In this document: in pieces, positions 8,495 to 18,204 of the stretch | How the letters are laid out: each line of letters opens with the position of its first letter | Position numbering within the stretch: position 1 is the stretch's first letter | Source: Acidobacteriota bacterium | GTDB lineage: Bacteria > Acidobacteriota > Terriglobia > Acidiferrales > UBA7541 | Direction: 5' to 3' | NCBI GenBank assembly: GCA_021832085.1 | Contig: JAKBLM010000004.1 | Span: 88,540-152,539 of the forward strand | DNA: 64,000 nucleotides | Program-made: the position numbers and the translations under genes | Notes under the pieces: model-generated | Database searches by the model: none | What the model saw: the letters and a program-made list of their open reading frames with translations, nothing else | What the model was told of the DNA's origin: nothing

Positions 8495-9766
8495 TCAACT
8501 CGAAGGCCGCTCTCGCACGGCGATCAGCTTCTCGTCCAGCGGAACGCCATGCGCAATATTCACTCTGAGCAGCGCTTCAAAGGGCTCCAACTCGCCGGTT
8601 GGCGCCACCGAGAGCCGGAGCAGCAAATCCCGCACGAATTGCTCCCGACAAACGTACTCGGCTGCCCCTTGTGTCCCATAGGTTGTCGTCCCGGCCAGAA
8701 TGAGCACCCAATGTGCCGGATTCAGGCCCCGCATCAAGGCAATTACCGCGTAGTCGTGCGTCATTGGGCCATTGGACGGGCTTGCCAGAAACAAGGTCTG
8801 CTCGCCCGGCCGCGGTTGCTCGTTCAGAATGGCCAGGTCGCCCTTCCGGGGTCCCGAAGTCAGCCGGTGAAAGACGAACTCCTTGGTCCCCGGGATGATC
8901 CGCAGAGTGAGGTTTTCCGATGGGGAGCCGATAAAGATCAGATTGTTGTTCTGTGCATCGTCCAGCGTGAAGAGTTGACCGCGCTTCACCACGATCTGGT
9001 CGCCGAACATGCCGAACAATTGGTCCAGGTCGTGTACCGCCATCACTTCGCCGATACCCGTATATTGGTCGAAGACGTGGTCGCCGGCGTCCTTCGCCGG
9101 CTTGTAATACCGCAGTCCCGTCTCAGGCCGTCCCACGAATAGCGCGTTGCTGTAGACCACGATCGGATCTTGCCGGCCGGAAAAAAATGGTCGCCAGAAC
9201 TGCTCGAGCGCTGCCGGAACCGGTTTGTCGCTGTTCGCCTGCACCCTCCGGCCATCCCGGTGGGATATGGCCAAGCCAATCAGCAGGGCGAGTGCCGCCA
9301 CCAGCGCCGTCGACACCGTAAAAGCCGGAATCGAAATGCTGCCTGCTGGCTGGGCCGTTGTCGGTCCAGGTGGCGCTTCCAGTTCCTCCCCGTTCCCCGG
9401 CGGCGAATCCACCGATTGCCCTCTGGCCTGCTGGTGCCCGGCTGGGTGGAACTCCAGCCCATAGCTGCCTTTCGGGAGATCCACCACGATTGGGTCGTCA
9501 ATCCCCTCGTCGGCGTAGTACTCGGCGAGCTTTTGGCGCAGCCGACCCGCCTGAACGCGGATGGTTGAATCTACCCGCGGATCGAAGTCCTCGGGACGGC
9601 CAAAAGCCTCCGTGGCGATCTGATATTCCTTGGGATGTTCACCTGGGTGTTCCAGCGCCCAGCTTGCCAGGTACCGGAGAAGCCGGCAAAGTGACTCGGA
9701 GCTGCGCAAGGTGCGGCTGACCACCAGCCTTTCCACCTGCCTCTCCTGCTGATCCCGTGTGAACAT
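8495..9766 (-). CDS. Membrane-anchored CadC-like winged-helix regulator
   Basis: From ATG 9766 the product has 423 residues. The N-terminal 110 residues form a winged-helix DNA-binding region of the type found in many Acidobacteriota regulators (EYQIATEAFGRPEDFDP, DSTIRVQAGRLRQKLAEYY, LPKGSYGLEFHP). A Pro/Gly-rich linker leads to one transmembrane helix (TALVAALALLIGLAI), then a C-terminal sensor part of unknown fold. It faces the TonB receptor/GH13/GH15 genes across a shared promoter region, so it is a candidate regulator of glucan use; the ligand is unknown. An earlier start at 9823 is possible, but the family usually begins close to MFTRDQQERQVERL. Confidence 0.72.
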   Translation of the reverse strand: MFTRDQQERQVERLVVSRTLRSSESLCRLLRYLASWALEHPGEHPKEYQIATEAFGRPEDFDPRVDSTIRVQAGRLRQKLAEYYADEGIDDPIVVDLPKGSYGLEFHPAGHQQARGQSVDSPPGNGEELEAPPGPTTAQPAGSISIPAFTVSTALVAALALLIGLAISHRDGRRVQANSDKPVPAALEQFWRPFFSGRQDPIVVYSNALFVGRPETGLRYYKPAKDAGDHVFDQYTGIGEVMAVHDLDQLFGMFGDQIVVKRGQLFTLDDAQNNNLIFIGSPSENLTLRIIPGTKEFVFHRLTSGPRKGDLAILNEQPRPGEQTLFLASPSNGPMTHDYAVIALMRGLNPAHWVLILAGTTTYGTQGAAEYVCREQFVRDLLLRLSVAPTGELEPFEALLRVNIAHGVPLDEKLIAVRERPSS

Positions 9767-10282
9767 TATTCGACAATAAAATCGATGTGACATTACAGTA
9801 ACAAAATCCGGAACCCTAAGCAATTAATAAACTTATCGGCATTAACCGTTAAAAACGGATAGAAACTTCTGATCGCCCGCCTTTTCGCGTCACACTCAGG
9901 CGCTTTGGTTGGGGGGCCTGTGCGGCACTTTGCGGTGTCGCAGAGCTATTGGGATGCGCCGACGCACTCCTGCTTTTCCAACTGAGGCCACTGGGTAGGT
10001 GAAATTTGCCTGCCGAGCGGGGTAGAGATAGGCAAAGCGGTAGTGCGTATGCGGGCCGACGGACAAGGGCGCGTCGGCTCACTGATCCTTCGCGGGAAGA
10101 GGGAGTCCTAGGGGCTCGGATTGCGCCGGGGCAGCGTGCAACCGAATCACCGGCTCTCCTGATATTCGGCAAGGGAATCCACAGCTAAGGTTCCCGCTGC
10201 CGTTCCCAACCGCCAAGGCATTTCCAGGCGTCGGGAGGGAGATGCCTTCGTTTTTCCTGATGTAATCGAGAAAGGAGTACTG
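9767..10282. other. Divergent promoter region of the glucan locus
   Basis: About 515 bases between the divergent regulator and the TonB receptor gene. The part beside the regulator is AT-rich (9767-9860) and contains the palindrome annotated at 9846. An imperfect inverted repeat (AAGGCATTT / AGATGCCTT, 10215-10248) followed by a T-rich stretch lies 35 bases before the receptor start and could be an attenuator. AAGGAG near 10272 is the receptor ribosome site. No coding sequence is supported. Confidence 0.45.
9846..9858. promoter_or_regulatory. Candidate operator palindrome
   Basis: CCGTT-AAA-AACGG is a perfect 5+5 palindrome in the AT-rich segment between divergent genes, a plausible site for the adjacent winged-helix regulator. 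Short palindromes occur by chance, so the assignment is tentative. Confidence 0.3.
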
Positions 10283-13200
10283 ATGAGGCGTAAGAGTCTG
10301 TACCGCGCTGTGGGCCTTGCCCTGATGTTCGCCTTGTTCAGTTGGGCGACTGCCTTCGCGCAAGTGACCACCGCGCGGCTGCAAGGAACCATCACCGATC
10401 CATCCGGGGCAGCCATCCCGAATGCCACAATCACCATCACGAACACGGGAACCGGCCTGGTTACCAAAGTCACGAGCAATGCCCGTGGCCTGTACGTTGC
10501 CCCGGCTCTGCCCGCCGGCCACTACCGCGTGGTGGTGGTGAAGCCCGGCTTTCAGAGAAGCACCCGCACGATGACGCTCAGCATCTCCCAGGTAGCCGTC
10601 GCCGATTTCCAGCTCTCGGTCGGCGCGGTCACCCAGTCGGTAACCGTGAAAGGCGGTGCGCCGCTGCTCCACGCTGCCGATTCCACCATCAGCCACGTGA
10701 TCGTCGGGCCGCAGATCACCCAGTTGCCTCTCAACGAGCAGAATTTCACCCAACTCGCTACGCTGACTCCCGGCGTTACCCGTGGCGTGCCCACCGGCAT
10801 CGCTACCGGCTCGCAGAACAACGCCGAAACCTTCCGCTACGGCCAAGCTGGCGGCGCTTCGCTCGCGGTGAACGGCTTGCCCCCGCAGGCCAACAACTTC
10901 GTCCTCGACGGTATCACCAACAACGAAGCGCTGGTCAACACGATCGTCATCTTCTCTCCCTTCGACGCCATCCAAGAATTTCGCGTGGTCACCAACAATG
11001 CCTCAGCACAGTATGGCGGCGCCGGCGGCGGCATCATCGAGGTCCTGACCAAGTCCGGCACAAACAACTTCCACGGCGATGCCTACTATTACCATCGCGA
11101 CCAGTCGCTCGATTCCATACCCTTCTTCAACACCTCCAAGACCCCCTTCGCCCGCAACTTCTTCGGCGGCTCGCTCGGCGGCCCGATTCTCAAGAACCGA
11201 CTGTTCTTCTTCATGGACTACCGCGGTCTGCGGATGAATGTTCCTCAGGAAAGCTCGGTCGGCACCGTTCCCACCGACCTGATGCGCCAAGGCAACTTCT
11301 CCGAGTTGCTCTGCCCCGGCAATCCCACATGCGCCGGTACCGGCCTCAGCGCTCCGGTCCGGATCATCAATCCGCTGACCGGCACGCAATTCATGGGCAA
11401 CGGTTCCCAGCCGAACGTGATTCCGGCCGATCAGATCAACAAGGTCGGACAGAATTACCTGAACGCATTTCCCCAGCCTAATTGCAACCCCTCCACCGAT
11501 TCCCGCTGTGGCACGATCATCAACAACTACGTAAACTCGCGTTCCCAGATCGAGAACTGGAACGACTTCGACGTCCGCCTCGATTACGACTTGAGCAGCA
11601 AGGACCGGTTCTTTGGCCGCTTCACCCGCGACCGGGCCGACCAAACCAGCACTACTTTCCTCACCACGCTGCCTTCCGGCTTTGGTTCCGGCACCAATTT
11701 CAACCACCCCTACGGCCTGGCACTGGGCTGGACCCACATCTTCTCACCCAACCTGCTCAGCCAGATGCACCTGGGCTTCGTTCGCACCACCTACGGCTAC
11801 ACCCCGCCGGATGAGGGCATCCCGCTCTGCACCCAACTCGGCATCGTGAACTGCAACACGAGTCCGCTGCTCGGCGGCATCGCGCTGATCGGCGGCGGTG
11901 GCTCTCAGATCGAGTACACCGGCGACTATGGCCCCTACCTCGTGCCGCAGACGGGCATCGAATGGAACGACGCGATGACCTGGATCCACGGCAACCACGA
12001 CGTCACCTTCGGCGCGTCGATCATCCGTCAACAGCTCAACTTGTTCCGTCCATTGGCCGGCAAGGGCTTTTTCAATCTCTTCGCCAACGGCGGCAGCGGC
12101 AGCCCGACGCACTACGAAGTTTCCGACCTGCTCGCCGGCTTCGTCGGCACCTATGACATCGGCCCCCCCTACGGCATGGTCGGCACCCGCAACTGGGAAA
12201 ACGGCTTCTTCGTCGAGGACGACTGGAACGTGCGGCCGCGCCTCACCTTGAACCTCGGTCTCCGCTACGACGTCATCACCTGGCCCCTCGAGGTCTTCAA
12301 CCGCCAATCGAATTTCAACATCAACACCGGCCAGCTTTATGTCGCCGGCTTTGGTGGCTCCTCGCGAGCCCTGATCCCGCAAGATTGGCTGAATTTCAAT
12401 CCTCGCCTGGGCTTTGCCTACCAGCTAACCCCGGACGGCAAGACAGTCGTTCGCGGCGGTTTTGGAATGTTCTCCTACCTCGACCGCGGCGGCATTTCCA
12501 ACCAGCTGGCGCAGAACCCTCCCTTTAGCGGCGAGCAGTCCTTTAACTACAACTCGGGCTATCGCATCACGCTCTCGGGCCAGACCGGCTCTCCGACCAA
12601 CAACAACGCAACGCAGGCGACGCAGCCCCTGCCGCTCGGCTATTTCCCATCCAGCTTCAACCTGACCGAGCCGCAAAACGTCTCCGTGTTCGCGTCACTT
12701 CCTTCCAACCGGATACCGCGAGTGGCCGAGTGGAACTTCCAGGTCGAGCGTCAGCTCAGTCAAAACATGTCGCTGAGCGTCGGTTACGTCGGTGACCATG
12801 GGTTCCACGAAATGACCTACTACAACTACAACGCCCAGCCGTTCGGCGAGCCCGTCTACGGTACCGCGCCTTCGGCGCCCAACCCGTTCAACCCTTGCCA
12901 ATCCAACTTGACGGTGAATTTCCCTTGTCTGAACTCTGTCACCGTTCAGGCGTCGGTCGGTACTTCCGACTACAACTCCATGCAGATCCAGTTCCAGCGG
13001 CGCATGACTGCCGGCTGGCAGTTCCTCGGTTCCTTCACCTGGCAGAAGATCCTCAACACCTCCTGCGGTGCCTTCGATTGCACCGCGCCGCAGGATTATC
13101 TGCTTCTGCAAGAGGACCGCGGCTACTCCCAACTCGATCAGCCTTACGTGATGGTGCTCAGTTCCCTTTATGAGCTGCCGTTCGGCCGCGGCAAGCGTTG

Positions 13201-13771
13201 GGGCAGCCACTGGTCCCGCCTGGTCGATTTGGCCCTGGGTGGCTGGGAAGTCAACGGCATCTACACCCTCCAAGCCGGTTTGCCTTTCGACCTTTCGGTC
13301 GGCGGCAGTTCCAATGCCGTTCTTCGTCCCAATGCCACCTGCCTGCCCGGAACGCAGCCCGGGAATTTGCAGCACTACGTTGTCGGCGGTTCGTGCCTCT
13401 CAGCCCCAGCCGCTACTCTGTACGGCTCAGGCAACAACATCCAGATCGTAGCCAACGCGCCCGGCACCGCCGCACGCAACCTGCTCTTCGGCCCCGGCCT
13501 CTCGAACATGGATCTGTCCGCGTCCAAGAGCTTTTCTATGACTGAAACTTCGCGAATTGAGTTCAGCGTCCAAGCTTACAACTTGACCAACACCCCTCAC
13601 TTCGGCCAGCCGAACGGACAGCTGGGCAGTTATCAGGACACCTGCACCGGCGGCGGCAGCACCGGGCCTTGCACGCCCGTCTTCGACCCTAACCCGTTCT
13701 TCGGGCAAATCACCAACACCATCCCGTATTCGAACCGCCAGGTCGAACTCGGAGTGAGGATCATCTTCTAA
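10283..13771 (+). CDS. Oar-like TonB-dependent outer-membrane receptor with carboxypeptidase-regulatory domain
   Basis: Outer-membrane protein of 1162 residues with a signal peptide ending FAQ (about residue 30). A carboxypeptidase-regulatory-like beta domain follows (LQGTITDPSGAAIPNATITI), then a plug region (FVLDGITNNEALV, FRVVTNNASAQYGGAGGGI), then a long beta-barrel ending in an aromatic residue (LGVRIIF). ATG 10283 has AAGGAG at a good distance. This architecture is a hallmark expanded family in Acidobacteriota, usually credited with import of sugars or oligomers. The downstream GH13 and GH15 genes suggest alpha-glucan fragments as cargo. A strong hairpin follows the stop, so the enzymes may be expressed at a different level. 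Confidence 0.88.
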   Translation: MRRKSLYRAVGLALMFALFSWATAFAQVTTARLQGTITDPSGAAIPNATITITNTGTGLVTKVTSNARGLYVAPALPAGHYRVVVVKPGFQRSTRTMTLSISQVAVADFQLSVGAVTQSVTVKGGAPLLHAADSTISHVIVGPQITQLPLNEQNFTQLATLTPGVTRGVPTGIATGSQNNAETFRYGQAGGASLAVNGLPPQANNFVLDGITNNEALVNTIVIFSPFDAIQEFRVVTNNASAQYGGAGGGIIEVLTKSGTNNFHGDAYYYHRDQSLDSIPFFNTSKTPFARNFFGGSLGGPILKNRLFFFMDYRGLRMNVPQESSVGTVPTDLMRQGNFSELLCPGNPTCAGTGLSAPVRIINPLTGTQFMGNGSQPNVIPADQINKVGQNYLNAFPQPNCNPSTDSRCGTIINNYVNSRSQIENWNDFDVRLDYDLSSKDRFFGRFTRDRADQTSTTFLTTLPSGFGSGTNFNHPYGLALGWTHIFSPNLLSQMHLGFVRTTYGYTPPDEGIPLCTQLGIVNCNTSPLLGGIALIGGGGSQIEYTGDYGPYLVPQTGIEWNDAMTWIHGNHDVTFGASIIRQQLNLFRPLAGKGFFNLFANGGSGSPTHYEVSDLLAGFVGTYDIGPPYGMVGTRNWENGFFVEDDWNVRPRLTLNLGLRYDVITWPLEVFNRQSNFNINTGQLYVAGFGGSSRALIPQDWLNFNPRLGFAYQLTPDGKTVVRGGFGMFSYLDRGGISNQLAQNPPFSGEQSFNYNSGYRITLSGQTGSPTNNNATQATQPLPLGYFPSSFNLTEPQNVSVFASLPSNRIPRVAEWNFQVERQLSQNMSLSVGYVGDHGFHEMTYYNYNAQPFGEPVYGTAPSAPNPFNPCQSNLTVNFPCLNSVTVQASVGTSDYNSMQIQFQRRMTAGWQFLGSFTWQKILNTSCGAFDCTAPQDYLLLQEDRGYSQLDQPYVMVLSSLYELPFGRGKRWGSHWSRLVDLALGGWEVNGIYTLQAGLPFDLSVGGSSNAVLRPNATCLPGTQPGNLQHYVVGGSCLSAPAATLYGSGNNIQIVANAPGTAARNLLFGPGLSNMDLSASKSFSMTETSRIEFSVQAYNLTNTPHFGQPNGQLGSYQDTCTGGGSTGPCTPVFDPNPFFGQITNTIPYSNRQVELGVRIIF

Positions 13772-13786
13772 CGCAACCAGGCATCA

Positions 13787-13815
13787 GGGGAGCCGGCGTC
13801 GGGCGCCGGCTCCCC
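13787..13815. terminator. Strong GC-rich hairpin after the receptor gene
   Basis: A perfect 12-bp stem (GGGGAGCCGGCG paired with CGCCGGCTCCCC) and 5-base loop begins 15 bases after the receptor stop. It is not followed by a T-tract, so it may protect the receptor mRNA 3' end or only partly terminate. Confidence 0.55.
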
Positions 13816-13831
13816 CGTTGCCGTTTCCTCC

Positions 13832-15757
13832 ATGGGGCCCTTTGTGCGCACCTCTGTCGCTAGCAACAAACCTCTGTCAAAGATCAGTCGCTTGGCCTTG
13901 TTCGTTTGCGCTTTGCTATTCGCCTCTGCCGTCTTGGCCCATGCCGCTCGGGCGCCGCGTGGCGCCGCACAGCAGCCTGCTGCCCGGCCCGTGGTCACGA
14001 AAATCGATCCGCCCAACTGGTGGGCCGGACTCACACCGCGCGTGATGCTGCTCGTCTATGGCCACGGCTTTGAAGGCGCAAACGTTTCCTGCCAATACCC
14101 TGGCGTTCACCTGGATCGAACCCGGGTCACCGATGGTGGCAAGTATCTCTTCCTTTGGCTGCAAATCGCCAAGTCCACGCGGCCGGGTGAGATGCCCTGC
14201 GAGGTGCGCACCCCGGCCGGCACCACCCGCATCCGCTACCGGCTATCTGCTCCGACGAATCCCCAAGGCAAATTTCAAGGTCTCACCCCGAGCGATGTCC
14301 TTTACCTGATCATGGTCGACCGCTTTGCCGACGGAAACACCGCGAACGATCACATCGCCTCGATGCCCGGCACATTCAACCGCTCCCTGCCGCGCGCCTA
14401 CCATGGCGGCGATCTGCGCGGCATTCGCGAGCATCTCGGTTACATGCACAAGCTCGGCGTCACCGCGCTCTGGCTCACCCCAATCGTCGCCAACGATCCC
14501 CGCTCCGCGCAGGATTACCATGGCTATTCCGCCTACAACGAATATGAAGTAAACCCCCATTTCGGCACCCTGCGCTCTCTGCAACGCCTGGTCGCCGCCG
14601 CCCATCGCGTCGGCATCAAGGTGCTGCTCGATATGGTCGTCACCGACGTCGGCCCCAAGAACCCATGGGTCGCCAATCCGCCTGAGCCCAATTGGTTTCA
14701 CGGCACGCCCGAGCACCACACCGCCGCGACATCCAACTTCCTGGCCATCACCGATCCCCACGCCTCGCCGCGTCTTTGGCGTAACGTCGTCGACGGCTGG
14801 TTCGCGAACATCCTCCCGGACATCAATCTCACCAATCCTGACGCCGCCCGCTATTTCATCCAGGTGAGCATCTGGTGGGCCGAGCAGACCGGCATCGATG
14901 GCTTCCGGCTCGACACGTTCCCTTACGTTGCCCGGAGCTTCTGGGCCAAGTACAACGGGACGTTGCACCACCTCTTCCCGCACCTGTTCAACATCGGAGA
15001 AGTGTTCAACCCCAATCCCGTGGTGACTTCGTTTTTCGCGGGTGGCCGCAGCCATTTCGGCATCGACACCGGCGTCAACACGGTTTTCGATTACCCCTTC
15101 TACTTCGCCCTGCGCGACGTGCTGCTCAAAAACGCCCCGGTCCAAAGGATGATCGACGTGCTGGCGTGCGACCGCCTCTATCCGCACCCGCAAGTGCTGG
15201 TGCCGTTCCTCGGCAATCACGACGTTCCACGCTTCGCCAGCGCGCCCGGCAGTTCGGTCTCCCGTCTCGAGCTTGCCCAATCCATCGTGCTCACCATGCG
15301 CGGCATTCCCCAGCTCTATTACGGCGATGAAATCGGCATGACCGGCGGGAACGACCCTTACAATCGCCACGATTTCCCAGGCGGCTTCCCCGGCGACCCG
15401 CGCGACGCATTCACCGCCGTCGGCCGCACGCCCAAGCAGCAGGCCATCTTCTCCCACGTCCAGCAGTTGCTGCGCATTCGCCGTGAAAATCCCGCGTTGC
15501 GCCTCGGCTGGCTCTGGGAAATCGCGTGGAACCAACACTGCTTCGCCTACGCCCGCATCACGAAAACCGAGCGGGTGCTGGCCGTCTTCAACGCCGGGCA
15601 GACCGCCGAATCAATACCGATCGCCTTCGGCGACACGCCACTCCAAGGCGCCAAGGAACTCGTGCCCCTTTTCCCCGGCCCGCCGCTCGCGGTCCGAAAT
15701 GGCAAGGTGGCAATCACCCTGCCTGCGGCAGGCTTCGCTCTCTACAAGGTGGAATGA
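13832..15757 (+). CDS. Secreted GH13 alpha-glucan hydrolase (cyclomaltodextrinase/neopullulanase-like)
   Basis: Hydrolyses alpha-1,4 glucans or cyclodextrins, probably in the periplasm; a hydrophobic leader (LALFVCALLFASAVLA) is present. An N-terminal beta domain of the cyclomaltodextrinase type (IDPPNWWAGL, MLLVYGHGF) precedes the TIM barrel. The catalytic residues are present: nucleophile Asp about 361 (GFRLDTF), acid Glu about 390 (NIGEVF) and the NHD of region IV about 462 (FLGNHDVPRF). Region I is unusual: where relatives have Asn-His it reads DMVVTDVGP, losing both the calcium-type Asn and the subsite His. Length 641 is normal. The start at 13832 has no clear ribosome site, and the GTG at 13844 is an alternative. 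It lies between the receptor and the GH15 gene. Confidence 0.87.
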   Translation: MGPFVRTSVASNKPLSKISRLALFVCALLFASAVLAHAARAPRGAAQQPAARPVVTKIDPPNWWAGLTPRVMLLVYGHGFEGANVSCQYPGVHLDRTRVTDGGKYLFLWLQIAKSTRPGEMPCEVRTPAGTTRIRYRLSAPTNPQGKFQGLTPSDVLYLIMVDRFADGNTANDHIASMPGTFNRSLPRAYHGGDLRGIREHLGYMHKLGVTALWLTPIVANDPRSAQDYHGYSAYNEYEVNPHFGTLRSLQRLVAAAHRVGIKVLLDMVVTDVGPKNPWVANPPEPNWFHGTPEHHTAATSNFLAITDPHASPRLWRNVVDGWFANILPDINLTNPDAARYFIQVSIWWAEQTGIDGFRLDTFPYVARSFWAKYNGTLHHLFPHLFNIGEVFNPNPVVTSFFAGGRSHFGIDTGVNTVFDYPFYFALRDVLLKNAPVQRMIDVLACDRLYPHPQVLVPFLGNHDVPRFASAPGSSVSRLELAQSIVLTMRGIPQLYYGDEIGMTGGNDPYNRHDFPGGFPGDPRDAFTAVGRTPKQQAIFSHVQQLLRIRRENPALRLGWLWEIAWNQHCFAYARITKTERVLAVFNAGQTAESIPIAFGDTPLQGAKELVPLFPGPPLAVRNGKVAITLPAAGFALYKVE

Positions 15758-15851
15758 AAAATGTCGCCGGCAGCAACGGGCAGGCGCGGCCTGGCGGCAA
15801 ATGCCCGCTGGCGGCGAAAAATAACAAGACGTCTAGGAAAGGCGGAAACTC

Positions 15852-17963
15852 ATGATTGATCGGAAATCTCTTCTCGTGCCGGTTTTCCTGCTGCTCCTGC
15901 TCCTTCTGCCGGCGGGCTTGCTGGCCCAAACCGCGCCGGGTGGTCCGGGCAACATGCCCACCTGGACGTCGGCCAGCAAGAAAGGCGTCGGCACTTCGAT
16001 GACCACGCAATCGAAGGTCTGGTTCACCCTCGAGGGCGGCCGGCTCACCGAAGTCTATTACCCGCGAATCGACACTGCCGACGTCCGTACCCTCGAGTTT
16101 GCCGTGAGCAACGGGAAGCACGTCTGGCTCGAATCGCGCGACATGCACCATGCCATCGAGCGTATCGACAATCGTGCCTTGCTCTTCCGCCAGATCAATA
16201 CCGACGCCCAGGGCCATTTCACGATCACCAAGACTTACGCCACCGATCCCGACCGTAGCACCCTGCTGATCAACGTCACTTTCTCCGGGCCGGCCAGCGA
16301 TTCCCTCTACGTCCTGTACCACCCCGCACTGGATAATTCCGGCTACGGCAATACGGGTCTCGCCGACCATGGCGTGCTCGTCGCAGAAAAACCCGGAATG
16401 GCTTCGGCTCTGGTCAGCAGCGTCGGTCTCGAGCACCTCTCAAACGGCTTCCAGGGCGTCAACGACGGCTACACCGATCTGCTGCTGCATCACCGGCTCA
16501 CCTGGTCCTATTCGCGCGCCAACAACGGTAACGTCATTCAGGTGGCCCGTATCGACTCTCCGGCCCACTTCACTCTTGCTCTTGGTTTTGGCGCCACGCC
16601 TCAGGCGGCCATTGCCACCGCCCGCGCCAGCCTCGCCCGAGGCTTCGCCGCCGTTCGCGCCCAATACGCTGCGGGCTGGCACCAATACCTCACCCGCTTG
16701 CACCGCGTCAGCCCGGCCTACCAGCGCGAGTTCGAGCTGGCGGCGATGGTCGTCCGTGCCCACGAGGACAAGACCTACCGCGGCGCGATCATCGCCTCGA
16801 TGACCATTCCCTGGGGATTCGCCGTCTCCTCGGCCAAGCCGACCGTCGGCGGCTATCACCTGGTCTGGGCCCGCGACCTCTACGAAGCTGCCTCTTCCCT
16901 GATGGTTGCTGGCGACCGCATCACCGCCCGCCGCGCCCTCGACTACCTCTACAACGTCCAGCAGCGGCCCAATGGCAGCTTCCCGCAGAATAGCTGGCTC
17001 GACGGACGCCCTTACGGCACCGCCGAACAGATGGATGAGGATTCCTATCCGATGATCCTCGCCTGGCAGCTCGGCGACACCGGCCGCGCCACCTGGGAGA
17101 AGCACGTCCGCCCCGAAGCCAACTTCGTCGTTTCGCACGGCCCGGCCACGCAGGAGGAGCGCTGGGAAGAGGTGCCCGGCTATTCGCCTTCGACCATCGC
17201 CGCGGAAATCGCTGGCCTGGTCTGCGCCAGCGCCATCGCCCGCAAGAACGGCGCCATCGCCGACGCAACGAAATACATGAAGACCGCCGACGACTGGGCT
17301 GCGCATCTCAAGCAGTGGCTCGTCACGACCACCGGCGACCTCGGCACCCCGCAGGAGAACGCACTCGGCTATTTCATGCGTATTGACAACAACACCAATC
17401 CCAACGACGGCTACATGCTCGATATCCGCAACGGCGGCGGCGTCTGGAACGAGAGCGATATCGTCGACCAGGGTTTCCTCGAACTTGTGCGTCTGGGAAT
17501 CCTTCCGGCGAACAACCCCACCATCGAGAATTCCCTGAAGGTGATCGACCGAACCATTCGCGTCGAGACCCCCTTCGGCCCGGGCTTCCACCGCTACAAT
17601 CACGACGGCTACGGTGAGACCTTCTACGGCGGCCCGTGGCGCGGCAAGGGCATCGGCCGCCTCTGGCCGCTGCTCACCGGCGAACGCGGCGAATACGAGA
17701 TCGAACTCGGCCGCAGCGCCAAGCCCTACATCGAAGCCATGCTGCACTTCGCCAACGCCGGCGGCATGATTCCCGAACAGGTCTGGGACCGCGCCAACCC
17801 CACCCACTACCATTTCGTCTTCGGCCAGGGCACCGGCAGCGCCACTCCGCTCGTCTGGAGCATGGCTCAGTTCATGCGCCTGGTGATCGACGCTCAGGCC
17901 GGCCGCATCGTCGAACAGCCCGCCATCGTTGCCAACCACTTCCTCAAACACGACCGAAAGTGA
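15852..17963 (+). CDS. Secreted GH15 glucoamylase/glucodextranase-like enzyme
   Basis: Inverting exo-acting hydrolase releasing glucose from non-reducing ends. The 703-residue product has a signal peptide (FLLLLLLLPAGLLAQ), an N-terminal beta-sandwich (about residues 40-270) and an (alpha/alpha)6 barrel. Candidate catalytic glutamates lie at about 436-440 (QEERWEEVPGYSP) and about 641 (GGMIPEQVWD), the expected GH15 spacing; GGYHLVWARDLYEAA is the usual substrate-site motif. AGGAAAGGCGG precedes the ATG. Together with GH13 it would take imported or surface-bound maltodextrin to glucose. Dextran-type specificity cannot be excluded. Confidence 0.9.
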   Translation: MIDRKSLLVPVFLLLLLLLPAGLLAQTAPGGPGNMPTWTSASKKGVGTSMTTQSKVWFTLEGGRLTEVYYPRIDTADVRTLEFAVSNGKHVWLESRDMHHAIERIDNRALLFRQINTDAQGHFTITKTYATDPDRSTLLINVTFSGPASDSLYVLYHPALDNSGYGNTGLADHGVLVAEKPGMASALVSSVGLEHLSNGFQGVNDGYTDLLLHHRLTWSYSRANNGNVIQVARIDSPAHFTLALGFGATPQAAIATARASLARGFAAVRAQYAAGWHQYLTRLHRVSPAYQREFELAAMVVRAHEDKTYRGAIIASMTIPWGFAVSSAKPTVGGYHLVWARDLYEAASSLMVAGDRITARRALDYLYNVQQRPNGSFPQNSWLDGRPYGTAEQMDEDSYPMILAWQLGDTGRATWEKHVRPEANFVVSHGPATQEERWEEVPGYSPSTIAAEIAGLVCASAIARKNGAIADATKYMKTADDWAAHLKQWLVTTTGDLGTPQENALGYFMRIDNNTNPNDGYMLDIRNGGGVWNESDIVDQGFLELVRLGILPANNPTIENSLKVIDRTIRVETPFGPGFHRYNHDGYGETFYGGPWRGKGIGRLWPLLTGERGEYEIELGRSAKPYIEAMLHFANAGGMIPEQVWDRANPTHYHFVFGQGTGSATPLVWSMAQFMRLVIDAQAGRIVEQPAIVANHFLKHDRK

Positions 17964-18166
17964 TTCGCGCACCGTGGCGCAGGCCGAAGGCTGGCCCTAC
18001 CGCTACGCGAAGTATGAACTGAGGCACGGCGGTATATGTGCGGCCACGAGAACGTACCATCCCTTGGCTCATATGCCTGGTTGACAACAGCAAGCCGGTA
18101 CTGACAATTGTGGTGCGCGGGTATTGAGCAAAAGAACCCTATCTCGGCCGGACAACGAAAAGCGGA

Positions 18167-18192
18167 ATGGGCGGGCGGAAGCGCCTGCCCAT
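18167..18192. terminator. Hairpin between convergent GH15 and S9 peptidase genes
   Basis: ATGGGC paired with GCCCAT, extended by GGCG/CGCC with one G-U pair, forms an 11-bp stem. On the minus strand, after the peptidase stop, it is followed by TCCGCTTTTCG, weakly U-rich. Likely a terminator for the peptidase gene. Confidence 0.5.
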
Positions 18193-18204
18193 CCTTGTTC
18201 CAGC

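Noticed and set aside
14243..17972. Minus-strand frames of 431 and 510 codons opposite the GH13 and GH15 genes
   Set aside because: Antisense shadows of genes with complete catalytic motifs.
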